DNA from: Euonymus europaeus
Lineage: Eukaryota; Streptophyta; Magnoliopsida; Celastrales; Celastraceae
DNA length: 64,000 nt
Assembly: GCA_963580455.1 (NCBI GenBank)
Contig: OY756969.1
Location: 19,874,760 to 19,938,759 of the forward strand
Direction: 5' to 3'
A program made the position numbers and the translations under genes. Below, in pieces: positions 53,881 to 64,000 of this stretch. The first letter of the stretch is position 1, and each line of letters starts with the position of its first letter. The notes beneath the pieces are model-generated. The model saw only the letters and a list, made by a program, of their open reading frames with translations. It was not told where the DNA came from and did not search any database.

Positions 53881-54249
53881 TTGGTTTTAGCCCGTACCGT
53901 ATTTATGGGCTTATAAGCCAGCGTTAATCCATGTTTGGTGAGTAACTTATACGTTAGTGTTTTGGGCTTTTTTATTGATTGGGCCTGTGTATTGGGCCAG
54001 AGTTATTAGGGTTAATGAATTGGATTTGGATTGGGCCAAGTTATTGGATTTGGGCCACATTTATTGGATTTTTCATTTTTTTCATTTTTCTTTTCCCTTT
54101 TTTTTTCTCCAAAAATCTTATTTCATTAGACTTAATTGCAATTAAGCAATAAAACTCACTTTAAACTATTTTACTAAGTAAAATTAGAAATTCAAATTCA
54201 AATCAAAATTGCCATTGGAACCTGGACAAAAATAAGATACTACACAGGT

Positions 54250-55380
54250 CTACACCTAAAGATGAAGAAGTTGATGTAGTCAAGCCATCCGAAGTCCAAC
54301 TCTCTGGTGCAGCATGCGTGTGATATTCCCATGCCACCAACCTAAGCATTTTTCTTTGTGATGATGATTTTTTTACTCATGGATCATTCGGAATAAGAAG
54401 ATGAAGATCTTCTTCAACTTGATTGTGCAAGAGTTATATCATTTTATTTTATGTAATTTGACTTTAAACAATACTCATCATATTATAATTCTATGTTTTT
54501 CAAAATATTTTATTTATTAATTAAATGAATACAATGTCAAAATTTCAAACCAAACGAGTTTTCTAATTTTCTATTTCAAGAAATAATTTTTAACAATGTC
54601 AAACCTAGGATATATTCAAAATTTCTCAAAATAAAAAATATAAAATGATATTAAAAAAACGTAAAATACAAAACATTACTTCAAAGTTCAAACCAAATGT
54701 CAATAGCTATAACTATACCCCTCCTTTTCCTCAAACTTCTCAATCCAAGTAAAATTATACATTGCTCCTCCATTGAGAACTCTCCCAATCCAAACAACCC
54801 AACCCCTCACTTAACTCCCTCTCACTTGACTCTCCCCACTTTATTCCACTTAACTCTCCCTATTCGATCCAAGCATAGTCTCTTATGTGGACTACATTTG
54901 CACAAAAAACAAAACTGACACCCCTAAAAGAGTGGTGATTCACTACAGAGACTCTGTTGTAACTGCTCAAGATGCTTGTCAAGAAAATATATTAGAAACT
55001 TCACTCACCATTCACCAATATGATCCATCTACTTGAAACTTTACACAGCATGTTAAATCACTCAGTTTTCAACATAATGACTAGATTCAAGCATATATTT
55101 GATCTCTGGGAGCTCATAGAAGAATAAAAAAAAATTCCAAGCCCAAGCAAATACAACAGTCCAATTCATATAGTTTCACCAAGGAAAATCATTCACATGT
55201 ATAGAACCTCAAGAACAAATTTTGTGCATGGAGAAGCAAAAAAAAAAAGAAGCAGTTAATTCACCCCTAACAAAATCCTAAACCAACCAGCCAGTTCATT
55301 ATTTTTAGGCTCAGCCCTTTTCCTTGCAATCCCAATTACCAGAGGGGAAAAAACTGAGACTGCTAAGTAGTATCTTAGCC
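54250..55380. other. AT-rich spacer with MITE-like fragment
   Basis: 54690-54890 resembles the right half of the Tourist-like element family (TACCCCTCCTTTTCC..., CCCTATTCGATCCAAGCATAG, compared with CCAATCCAAACATAG), without a left partner. Nothing else is supported. Confidence 0.4.
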
Positions 55381-55600
55381 TGAAGAAAGAATTTTGTGAT
55401 CAGAGGAGCCAAAAAAGCTAATTCACACCCAACAAAACCCTAAGGCAACCAACCAATCAAAATACCAAGACTACCAAGAAATGGTATTCCTTGATTGCAT
55501 CCATCACAGCAGTAGCAAAATCATTTACATGGATATAACCTCCCCAGAGGCCAGAGTGACCAACAAAAACTAGTTCATCCCTACCAAGAAACAACCAACC
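55380..55600 (-). repeat. diverged duplicate of the 3' end of the GeBP-like gene
   Basis: On the minus strand 55530-55480 reads DFATAVMDAIKEYHF, parallel to ETASAVIDAMKASRS at the true C-terminus (55660-55611). The bases following it downstream (AAAACCCTAAGGCAACCAACC) parallel the gene's own 3' flank. A further weaker copy of the flank lies at about 55195-55330. Confidence 0.55.
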
Positions 55601-55610
55601 AAAAGGAACG

Positions 55611-56468
55611 CTAAGAACGGGAGGCCTTCATGGCATCAATCACAGCAGAAGCAGTTTCCTTGAGCAGGTCAATTTTCAAGATAAACAGTTTTAATTCATC
55701 TTCCTTCAATTTCTTCCATTTCTTCTTCAACTCCTCAGCCTTTTCACTCTCAATTTTACTCAAATCCTCCCACCAAACCCCTTTTCCATCCCCAATCGAT
55801 GAAAAATGCTCTTTCTCATTCTCATCCCCCACCACTTCAACTTTCTTTTTTCTCTTCAATCCTTCACTCAAAGACTCAATTTTTTTACCCAATACATTAT
55901 TATTCTCAGCCCACTTCGTTGCAACCTTCTTTTTGTCCTCCGGTCTTTCACTTAGAGCTACAATTTTGTCACCCACCGGAAAATCCTTCAATTTAACCTT
56001 CTCTCTGCGCGATTTGCTCACTTGCGGTTTCTTCGTAAGAGCCGGCAACGCTAAAGTTACATGTAATAAATGAAAATTTGGCTCATCGCTCGGTTCCGCC
56101 ATTTCAACATCTGCAACATCAGTATCATTAGCAAAAACATTGTTTACCTGACCGGAGGACATCTGGTCAGGTTTCTTGGAAAGAACTGGGAGTTTCCTCT
56201 TCTCTGCCTTCATCTTCTCATTCTTCTTCTTTGGAGTTTCATTGGCGGCAGCGGCGATCACTTTTTCTTCACGGGATTCGTCAGGATCGACGCGAATAGC
56301 GGATTTGGAGATGATGGGCATGATTTTGAAGGCAGACACGTTGTTGTCGGATTCCATCTCGGAATCAGAATCTACTCGATCGTATTCTCGCCGTGGCACT
56401 TCGTCTTCTTCTGCTGATGGAGACGCCGACGCCGATGGAGAATTCTCCAACAGACGCTTTTGCACCAT
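55611..56468 (-). CDS. GeBP-like charged protein lacking DUF573, intronless
   Basis: A single open frame of 285 residues starts at an ATG (56468) in the context of a plausible 5' leader. The N-terminus (MVQKRLLENSPSASASPSAEEDE) and acidic Ser/Asp/Glu stretch are like those of plant GeBP/STKR proteins. A Lys-rich middle follows (PKKKNEKMKAEKRKLPVLSKKP, EGLKRKKKVEVV). The C-terminus has a WWEDLSKIESEKAEELKKKWKKLKEDELKLFILKIDLL helix region, which resembles the leucine-zipper-like dimerisation end of GeBP factors. The central DUF573 DNA-binding domain, of about 95 residues, is absent. It may therefore be a truncated relative, perhaps acting on dimerisation only, or a neutral retrocopy-like gene. 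The intact long frame favours function. A duplicate of its 3' end lies just downstream. Confidence 0.6.
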   Translation of the reverse strand: MVQKRLLENSPSASASPSAEEDEVPRREYDRVDSDSEMESDNNVSAFKIMPIISKSAIRVDPDESREEKVIAAAANETPKKKNEKMKAEKRKLPVLSKKPDQMSSGQVNNVFANDTDVADVEMAEPSDEPNFHLLHVTLALPALTKKPQVSKSRREKVKLKDFPVGDKIVALSERPEDKKKVATKWAENNNVLGKKIESLSEGLKRKKKVEVVGDENEKEHFSSIGDGKGVWWEDLSKIESEKAEELKKKWKKLKEDELKLFILKIDLLKETASAVIDAMKASRS

Positions 56469-56490
56469 TGCTCGGACAGTGAGTCAGTGA

Positions 56491-57882
56491 GTAAAGTCTA
56501 AACTAGGCCACTAGAGTTTATATCTTGATCTTCATGCAGGTATTTGGTCCATTAGCTCTTTTCAAGGAAGCCCAAAATATATTCATGGCCCACCCAACAA
56601 CATTGTCTAAAATCCCACATCGGTTAAGAGGAAAATTAATACTGGACCCGGCTAGTATAGAAACGGTGAAAGGAGGTTTTGAGTGGCGAGATCTTTCATA
56701 AATGTCTTAACGGGTAGGGCTGGTTTCAGACGCACAAAAGGATATTTTATGTCTTATTTTGCATATTTTATTTTCAAAACTTGTATTTTGCATTTGACTT
56801 TGTACCGGTCTGCACATCTGGGTAGATTTTTACATTGCTGGACTTGTTCACGCGGTAGTAAACTTGGCGGACCAATTGAGTTGGCGGTCAAGCTTGTGAC
56901 TGAAAATTTGTCCAGGTGTGTAGATTTACACAAAATTGAAATGTGTAACATACAAGTTTTGGAAATAAGGTGTTAAGATGGTGTGCAGCATGCAAGTTTT
57001 GGAAATAAGGTATTAAGAGTGTAAAATATAATGACATCTTTGAGTGACTAAAATTGATATTAATCTTACAAGGATATGATGAGTGGTCATTTTTTGTAAA
57101 TGTATGAGGGATGAGTGTATGTCGTGTCTAGTTAGGACATTTGGGTGCCTCCATCATAACCCTTTTTGATCCCAATCTTGAAGGAATCAAAATGCTTGTA
57201 TTTAGTAGAGCATAAGTTATAATAGTGTATAATTTGATGTTTGATATAGCTAAGATTGTAATAGCATATAAGTTCATAAATTACTATTAGAGATATTTAC
57301 AGTACTCGTAGATGAATTAAGTTGAAACATAAAATGAATAAACTTATGAACTTAGAAAAGGAATGCAAATCTCTTTTACAGCCTACCAAATAGGAGAAAA
57401 ATAGTACAAAATCCTTTGTGTAGTCTTTAGTGGTGTATGACTCAAACTCCTGAGCCTGCTTCTCGTTCTTCTAGCTCAGAGGTTTCATTGTTGATTTGAT
57501 CGTACTTGACAACAAATAGTGTTATCCTCCTCCAGTATCCGAAGAAGAGGTCAGATCCTTGTTCTATTTGTCAATCATTTGGCATAATCAGAGATTCAGA
57601 TGAGAAAATGAGAGAATTGAGTTCCATAAGGGAAACTGCTGGACAAAATAATAAATTAAGATCATGTTACTGTCCATCATACAAGGATGGAGTACCAGCC
57701 TCTTCTCAAAGCCAAATCTGCTTTTAGTCATTAAGACTGAAGAGGAACTCAGAATACTGCTAAAACAGCCAAAAGTCCTTCGAATATGTAACCCAATAAA
57801 TTGTAAATCTTGTTTTGTTTATTTTCATCACCATTCCAACCCTCCTTCCTCTTCCCCTCTCTCTGTCTCAAAAAATGAGATA
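56491..57882. other. spacer between two minus-strand genes
   Basis: 56605-56640 contains AATCCCACATCGGTTAAG, a motif often seen near plant LTR ends. 56500-56580 should be the GeBP-like promoter. No gene is supported; the frames at 56683-56976 and 57506-57903 carry no recognisable domain. The part next to 57882 is the 3' UTR of the HAD gene. Confidence 0.45.
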
Positions 57883-60800
57883 TTACCAAGTAAAAGCTGG
57901 TAACACATATGATGGACATGCTTCATACTTGGATGCAAGTGCTCGTACAGAAGATAAATCAGCAGCATCCCCAAAAGCAGCAAGTCCAAGTTCAGTTGCA
58001 TGTATCCCTCCAGTGATAAATACCGATTGAATGCCAGCTGCATTTGCACCCTTGATATCGTGGTGAAGAGAATCGCCCACAGCAACAGACTCGGAACCAT
58101 CCACACCAGCCATGGCCATAGCCGATTCATACATCACCTACATGAATATCAAACGATGTAAATAACCAGTACTAGCGCACGCAAAGTGAAAGAATAACCA
58201 GGATAAAATTCATCAATTACAGCAGCAAATAACCTCAAAAGTCCCATGTGACCAGAGGGAAGGGATATAAGATCATGTGTAAATTACGTACCAAGATTAA
58301 CACTTTTACTGTCCAAATATTAAAACAAATTTCTCAATAAGATGCACAGGGGTGTTGGGAAGAGTGAGTTCGCTTAGTAGCCTGCTTGAGGTAACATCTT
58401 AACTACAGATTATTTTTTGAGGATGGGCCGGACAATGGTCAATAGATGTTATCTGTGCAGATCAAAGGAAGAGTAAGCGAGTCATTTATTCTCCTCTACA
58501 GCTAGTCTAGAGGCCTTTGGAAGAAGGCTGTTAGCAAGACAGAGAGAACACAAATGTATTTTCTATTTCTGTATTTCACCACATTACAAAGAATGAATAA
58601 ATATGATAGTTTCATGAGGAAGTACAATACTACCCTTCACAAGGAATGTTAATTACAAACATATTTCTCTACAAAGGCCTCTAATATAATTGGAGCTTTA
58701 TGCGTAAATGTTAAGTCCCTTGGAGTATTAGCTGAAAGCATGAGACTTTCAGCTCATAACATGCTGCCTGGTTTGGAAGGAGTAAAAAGAGCAGAGTTCT
58801 CAACAACACCAAGTACTCCGAAGGTAAAACTATTGGAAGGATTTCATCAATCTAGTTTCTCTTGATGCACTTGTTTCGCAACCCTTGGTGCCTTTTTGAA
58901 TAAAATCCTTCATGAAAATCAAAACAAGAGTGGCCATGCCATGAAAATTGAAGCCAAATTTGGAGTCAAGTGCCATAAATTAAGTGGGTTACCGTTGCAC
59001 TAAAAACATCAAAATTCATATATTTGATAATTCCTTAATCGAACTAACAAAATCTAAACCAACAAATTAACCACACAGATGCAAATTAGAAAATTTGATC
59101 AATAAATAAATAAAAAAATAAGCCGCAATCCAAACTTCGCATGCATGACTAACTTTGCATTACCTTATCAGGCTTGCCCATCCACTTCACTTCTCCCCCA
59201 AGCTTTTCATACTTGGCTGCCAAAGTCCCTAGCAGAATTCAAAAAGTTTAAATAAGGAGAAGAAAAATTTGAACACTATGAAGGAAGGATTATAAAAAAG
59301 ACGAGAAAATAACAGGAACACCACATTTTATACAGAGAAAATAGAATCCAACACAACTAAAATAATGGTCTAAGTTCAAGTTCCTCTTACGCAAAGCAGT
59401 GTGATGCGTGTGAGGTACTTATCTTGTTGCAAGAAGCTAAGGAAAATTGACAATTTACATAAACATTTACAAAATTCCCATTGGCTCACTCATATATGCA
59501 TATCTTTGATATAATGATGATGAAAAAATTGTTTCCCTAATTTCCAGTTTTCCACTGTTAATATTAGTTAATAGCTACTTTGTCATTCAACCCAATAAGG
59601 AGAGAAAACAGCGTCAAGCCGTCAGCACACGCCACCGGTGGTGGCTAGTGAAACACACACGCCAGAGTTGAGCCGCTTGTGGCAGCGCATCTAGTGTCCG
59701 CTCCCAAAGCCGCCAGCTGGGTTTTGCTCATCTTTGGTGGAGAACTAATCTGAGTAAGTAGTGTACGATGAACAAGCTCCAATACCAAGTTAATATTAAT
59801 TACTTTGTCATTCAACCCAATAAGTTAACCTTTTGGGGTGGAGCATTTCACATTATTTATACAAATTCCAACATCCACAAATCAAGTAAGCTATTTTCCT
59901 CACTAATGCTACAATATTGAGCCACTCTAAAAAATACAGACATTTTCACAACTTTTATACGAGAAACAAAGGAAACCACAGTGTGTACACATTCTATAAA
60001 AAAGAAACTGCCTTGCTAGAGGGGGAAACTAGGAATTATCAACTGAGATCATACACTCAAGCTTTCTACAATGGGATTGAAAAATTCAAAAGCAACCTAA
60101 GGGAAGACAGAAAATTGTTAAAGGAAAGGAAACAAATTTTCCAACCAAACTGAAACAGAAGATAAATACTACAACATAATCTAATGCCAATACTAATTAT
60201 ACATGAAAATGTTTATAGGAAATTTGCAGGCATAAATAAAGAAGTTAAGGCACTTTATATCTGCATAAATAATGCCCACACTAACCACAGTATGCAATAT
60301 TTGGATATCTTAAATAGAATCGTAAATTCATAATCCCACTTTTAAGTTTTAAAATGAAAATTTGTGAGGCAACTCACCACTTGAAAGGAGGAGGACAAAA
60401 GCGTCAACTAAGCAGTTCAGAACATAATGATTCAATAGAGAGTACCATGAACAAATGTAATAATAAACTACTCCTAGTCAATCTTCACACTAATATTTAC
60501 CAGTTTTCCACAATGTGACATCTGAGTATCTTAAATAGAATTGTAATCCCACTTCTAAAACAGTGACACTATACTCTACTTGCACAATGATGTTCAATAG
60601 AGAAAATAAGAAAACCAAAAAAACCTCACCAGGCATCACACGTAAAGCCCTAGCTTCCACAGTCACATAATCTGGATTAGCAACCACCATGGGGATCTTT
60701 TTAGATGCACAATGCTCCAACAATTGCTCAAGATCCTCAAGATTCATAGGACACACAGCGCCAGAAGAGAGTCCAAGAGCTTCAGTGCCATGGACCAAAA

Positions 60801-61256
60801 CAAATTCAGCTTCCTCGACATTCTCCACAACTTGCAAGCCAAGGCCCTACATGCATAAAATCTCTAAGTAATACAGTCACTATAACCTCTGCATCCTTAA
60901 CTCTTTATGATACAATCAAGCAGTATTCAGTGTGTTTTCTAGTCAAAGATCTTTAAGATTTCTGAGAAGATGAAAACTATGGGATATTGGTTTGATTGAC
61001 TGGTGCAAACGGAAAGAAAGCCAAGGTTGCAGTATGGTCCAAGCACAGTTGCTTCCAAAAAATAACAAAAAGACCTGTTTTTCAATTTGATCGGGTTAGC
61101 TAAACACCCAAGACTCTTTGGATAATGAAAAATGTATAAAATTACTAGATCATTACATAGTTTCCTGAATAGGGGGTTTCAAAACATTGCTGAACTTATA
61201 GCTGATGAAGGTAGGCTATGCCTGTGCTTGCGGGCAGGAGGGTGCATGACTACGCA

Positions 61257-61292
<36 letters not shown>

Positions 61293-62767
61293 TGTACAAG
61301 GAGAAGAAAAAAAAAAGAAACCTCAAAAAGTTATAGTACACTAAAATACCTCCAGAGATATAGCTCCGCGGTCACCCCAGGTCATGTGAATGCACGACCT
61401 TCCTAGTGATGCAAACCAAGCATCATCTCTCCTGTTATGTATAAAAATGAAAATTTGTGAGGCAACTAACCAATTGAAAGGAGAATGGCAAAAACATCAA
61501 TGCAAGAAGTAGAGGACATAATGATTCAACGGAGTACCATGAACAAACATTGATGAAGTACTCCTAGTCAATCCTAACATTCTTTACAAGCTATCCACAA
61601 AAATGATAATTATGCATGAGAATAGATTTTAAAAAGAAACAAACCGTTGTAGGTACTGATGTGTTAATTCTCCACTAGTGATGGCTCCTGCAAAGAGAGA
61701 TGAGTCAAAACCTAGGCTCTTCATTTTCTCCATGGTTATTGATGAGCGTCGCGAGGAATTACTTATAATTACCATCTTCGCACCCGTGGTTGCTAGCTTC
61801 TCTACTATCAACCATGAAGAATTAGAAAACCATAACCATATCATACCACTTGCTTAAAATACCAAAAACAAACAAAACCTACTGGTAAAAGCTTTACTGG
61901 TTTACCCAAATGCCAAAACTAACATATGATAACATACATGTTGATATTGCACCCGGATAAGGTTGTTTTCCATCATGAAGTACTCCGAACTGATCCAAGA
62001 ACCATGCCTACATGGAAAAAAATTTGATAAACCCATACATCCCTTCATCTAAAAATCCAAAAAAAATGGGAGAAACCCCATCAATCTCTTTCCTTCTTTA
62101 AGCTGTCAAAGAAAAAATTGAAGAAATTGTAAATTCAACAAAAGCCTCCATTAACAAAGAAAATCAAAACTAAAAGCAAAATCTATCAGGCGGAAATAAC
62201 CTTGACATATATGCAGTGTCTCACAGTACTACAGTTTTACTTTAGGGCAAGAAAACAGTTAGTCATAAAACTATAAACTGATGGGTATGACTACATGACA
62301 GGGGATTCGACCTGCAAATCGACAACTCTGTGTCCAAAATCCATAATCACAACTGATGAAAGAACAATAAATTTTGCTGCTACATTTTCGAATAATCAGT
62401 CCAGAAATTGGTAAAATGACATAACAGCCACGTATCCTTCAAATAATATGAATATCTATATACATGTTCTCTGTCATGTCCACCTAAAATGTGCACCACA
62501 CTTTTGAAATCACCTTTGAGTACAAAATAGAATTTCCCCCTTAACAAACTACGACAACTAGGAAGTGGATTTTTCCCGATAATATTTTCAATGCCTATAA
62601 AAAAACCAAATACGAAATTTGAGCGGTAACAAAATTGGGGGCAATAGAGTTTCTGATACCTTAAAACGACGCATCTCTGCGAGATTCCGAAGGCCATTGA
62701 GTGTGTGGAAGAACCGAGGGGCCTCACCGGATTGTGATGGAAGAGACAATGAGCACTTCTCGAGCAT
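57883..62767 (-). CDS. class IIA HAD-type hydrolase, seven exons
   Basis: The exons are 62767-62660, 62007-61938, 61804-61645, 61431-61350, 60846-60630, 59228-59164 and 58137-57883. They join in frame with GT-AG introns to 318 residues. Motif I is AWFLDQFGVLHDG, with the nucleophile Asp41; the second Asp of the usual DxD is Phe43. Motif II is VIISNSSR (Ser74). Motif III Lys231 is in MGKPDK. Motif IV is VGDSLHHD (Asp256, Asp261). The protein ends in SYVLPAFTW. This is the NagD-like/TIGR01459 class IIA HAD group, in which I recall the motif-I second Asp being Trp or Phe, so phosphatase activity is uncertain. No transit peptide is evident at MLEKCSLSLPSQSGEAPRF, so it is probably cytosolic, though an upstream start cannot be excluded. 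Substrate unknown. Confidence 0.85.
59565..59870 (-). mobile_element. possible TRIM-like or LTR remnant in intron 5 of the HAD gene
   Basis: A direct repeat with TACTTTGTCATTCAACCCAATAAG occurs at about 59577-59600 and 59799-59822 and flanks about 200 bp. On the minus strand the higher-coordinate copy is followed by TTGGTATTGGAGC, one or two changes from the TTGGTATCAGAGC primer-binding site, and preceded by a TATA-like TATAAATAATG. Only about 40 bp of the terminal repeat is shared, so the element may be truncated. Confidence 0.4.
60351..60560. repeat. intronic block duplicated between two HAD introns, copy 1
   Basis: ATGAAAATTTGTGAGGCAACTCACCACTTGAAAGGAG... through AGTACCATGAACAAATG and CTCCTAGTCAATCTTCACAC matches copy 2 at 61445-61600. 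Just outside, TTAAATAGAATNGTAA(A)TCCCACTT occurs at both 60308-60345 and 60528-60558, so this region is also locally repeated. Confidence 0.7.
61256..61293. repeat. (GT)n(GA)n microsatellite
   Basis: About 11 GT units followed by about 9 GA units, in an intron of the HAD gene. Confidence 0.9.
61445..61600. repeat. intronic block, copy 2
   Basis: Fills most of intron 3 of the HAD gene (61432-61644) and repeats the block of intron 5 with about 80 percent identity by eye. Confidence 0.7.
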
Positions 62768-62929
62768 CTTTTTCTGTTCAAGTATGAATGAAGTCCCTCA
62801 AAGAGTTCACAGTGGCAATTGGGATTGAGGGGAGGCTTTCTATGGAAGACCACATGCGTTTCACGTGACAAATCTTTATACATTTCATTCTTTTTTTATT
62901 AACAAAACCTTCAAATCTAAAGTATCTCT

Positions 62930-63095
62930 TGCTATTTTTTTAAAAAAATTATATCAAAATTAATATTGAATCTCATATCTTTTATAAAAAAAAGTCACAT
63001 ATTCATACACATCATCAAAATATATTTCTCAATAGAGTCACATTTACAAAAACACACATTTTCATATATTATCAAATATTCATTTTCAAGCATAT
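62930..63095. repeat. diverged copy of the AT-rich repeat of 4905-5165
   Basis: Same order of elements: CATATCTTTTA, GTCACATATTCAT, CAAAATATATTTCTCAATA and ACACACATTTTCATATATT. It lies upstream of the HAD gene. Confidence 0.45.
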
Positions 63096-63363
63096 GTTGG
63101 AGAGGTTCGTATAGTGGATTGCAGTGTACTATAGCAACTTGAATAATGTTTTAATGGATTGCTATTTATTTACTTTTACTCCAATGAAAATTGTTATAAT
63201 CGGGTTGCTAAAATATTATTATCGATTAAAGTCTATTAAAAATGAGACTCATGTATTTATCTTTGCTTCAACAATTATGACTCCAATTTTTTTATCATTT
63301 TCTCTATTCTCGGTTGAATTCTTTATTATTTGAATTTCTTCTTCACTATATTTTTTTTACTTC

Positions 63364-64000
63364 ATGGATCCTTTTTCAAATGTTCTCGAAAATGTTCTTA
63401 ACATTGAAGAGGATTCTGAAGATGACTTTGAATTGATGGTAACTGTAGTAGCAAAGACAGAGGAAATGGTTAATTGTGGTCAATTGGCTCGATATAGTGG
63501 TTATGCTTTTGGCTATCGATTGATTGATCGTAGTGGACATGAAGGTCATGATAGATTGTGGAATGACTATTTTTAGTCAATCTTGATAATTTGTTTCAAA
63601 GAAGTTTATGGTGGCAAATACCAAGGGCTCTATATAGTAATGATATATCTCGATTGTTATCCCTTGGTGAACTAAATAGTTTTCGGGGATATTAGGCAGT
63701 ATTGATTGTATGCATTAGCATTGGCATGCCCGATGCACTCAATGACATCAATGTGCTTGATCAGTCTCCTGTCTTTGATTCTTTGATACAATCGCATACG
63801 GACATGCTTCTCTAGTTAATTATCATACTAATGGTCATGATTACACGGTGGGATATTAGCTTGCTAATGGTATATATCTTAGATGGGTAACTTTTGTGAA
63901 AAATAATTTTCTGTGCACTTGGTTTGAAGCACAAACATGTTGCGATAATGCAGAAGATGAGAAGAAAAGATGTTGAGAGAGCTTTTGGAGTGTTGAAAGC
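63364..64000 (+). pseudogene. second PIF/Harbinger transposase, decayed, cut by the window edge
   Basis: The start reads MDPFSNVLENVLNIEEDSEDDF. RLWNDYF at about 63556 is part of the family's N-terminal HDRLWNDYF motif. 63735-63790 reads PDALNDINVLDQSPVFDSLIQ, matching the second-Asp region of the DDE domain. 63930-63999 reads LKHKHVAIMQKMRRKDVERAFGVLK, the conserved end of the catalytic domain. The part between the N-terminus and the DDE domain is deleted or shortened, and stop codons occur at 63574, 63694 and 63814, so it is inactive. It continues beyond the window. Confidence 0.8.

Larger units (their letters stand above)
49049..54244 (+). mobile_element. LTR with nested Harbinger element, CAGGT target duplication
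   Basis: Begins TGTAGCAACTGGCCC and ends GACAAAAATAAGATACTACA. CAGGT stands on both sides (49044-49048 and 54245-54249). The first 150 bp match the solo LTR at 6702 in motif order: TGTxGCAAC, CGCCACCAAT, TGCAATTGGACAC, AACCAGAAA and GGAAGGTGTTAGGCACCCCAC. The last 40 bases correspond to its GGTCTGAGCAAAAATGGGGTACGACA end, and both have a GGGCC-rich stretch upstream of that end. Without the Harbinger insert the LTR would be only about 1.1 kb, so it is a shorter subfamily or internally deleted. The termini have diverged from TGTCG/CGACA by single substitutions. Confidence 0.7.

Noticed and set aside
55630..56490. plus-strand frames opposite the GeBP-like gene
   Set aside because: They are antisense shadows of the Lys/Glu-rich coding sequence and read as Phe/Ser-rich low complexity.
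62380..62883. 167-residue minus-strand frame
   Set aside because: It overlaps exon 1 of the HAD gene in another frame; the HAD frame continues correctly through seven spliced exons.

Overview
The window is nuclear DNA of a flowering plant, most likely a eudicot. The support is the GT-AG intron-exon structure, a MAP kinase that reads as an ortholog of Arabidopsis MPK6 with its usual six-exon layout, AT-rich intergenic DNA, and a dense mix of plant transposons (plant LINEs, copia and gypsy LTR elements, MULE, PIF/Harbinger, hAT and Tourist MITEs, an Au-like SINE). No species call is possible. I see no bacterial-type operon, CRISPR array or rRNA gene. The gene models were built by hand from splice signals and reading-frame continuity.

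Four host genes are supported. (1) A five-exon plus-strand gene, 17933-24848, encodes a 198-residue FAM133-like nuclear protein with a Ser/Lys-rich tail. (2) A six-exon minus-strand gene, 31949 down to 25810, encodes an intact 391-residue MPK6-type MAP kinase; it converges on gene 1. (3) An intronless minus-strand gene, 56468 down to 55611, encodes a charged 285-residue protein like the GeBP family but without the DUF573 DNA-binding domain. (4) A seven-exon minus-strand gene, 62767 down to 57883, encodes a 318-residue class IIA HAD-type hydrolase. A possible last exon of a fifth gene lies at 100-181.

The rest is mostly transposon sediment. 1-17 kb: a copia-type LTR (583-1185); a 3-kb solo LTR (6702-9689, 5-bp target-site duplication); a 5'-truncated LINE starting beside it (9718-13467, 15-bp duplication); a hAT MITE (15656-16132, 8-bp duplication); an antisense copia LTR with its primer-binding site (16600-16860). 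Inside the FAM133-like gene: a palindrome-rich hAT MITE in intron 1 and an Au-like SINE in intron 2. 33-38 kb: a decayed MULE transposase facing a decayed Ulp1-type protease gene, the arrangement of Kaonashi-type MULEs. 39-46 kb: a Tourist-like MITE, the 3' part of a gypsy element with the start of its LTR, and a LINE interrupted by a second Tourist-like MITE. 46.5-48.1 kb: a decayed plant mobile domain gene.

48.3-54.3 kb is a three-level nest. A copia remnant is split by an LTR (49049-54244, CAGGT on both sides), which itself holds a PIF/Harbinger element with a frameshifted Myb/SANT-like gene and an internally deleted transposase. A second decayed Harbinger transposase runs off the right edge. 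I found no previously undescribed functional system. The observations most worth checking are the MULE/ULP pair with its interspersed TTCTAAACCA-type repeats, the precise nested insertions, the palindrome-array MITE, and the GeBP-like gene without DUF573 that has a duplicated 3' end.
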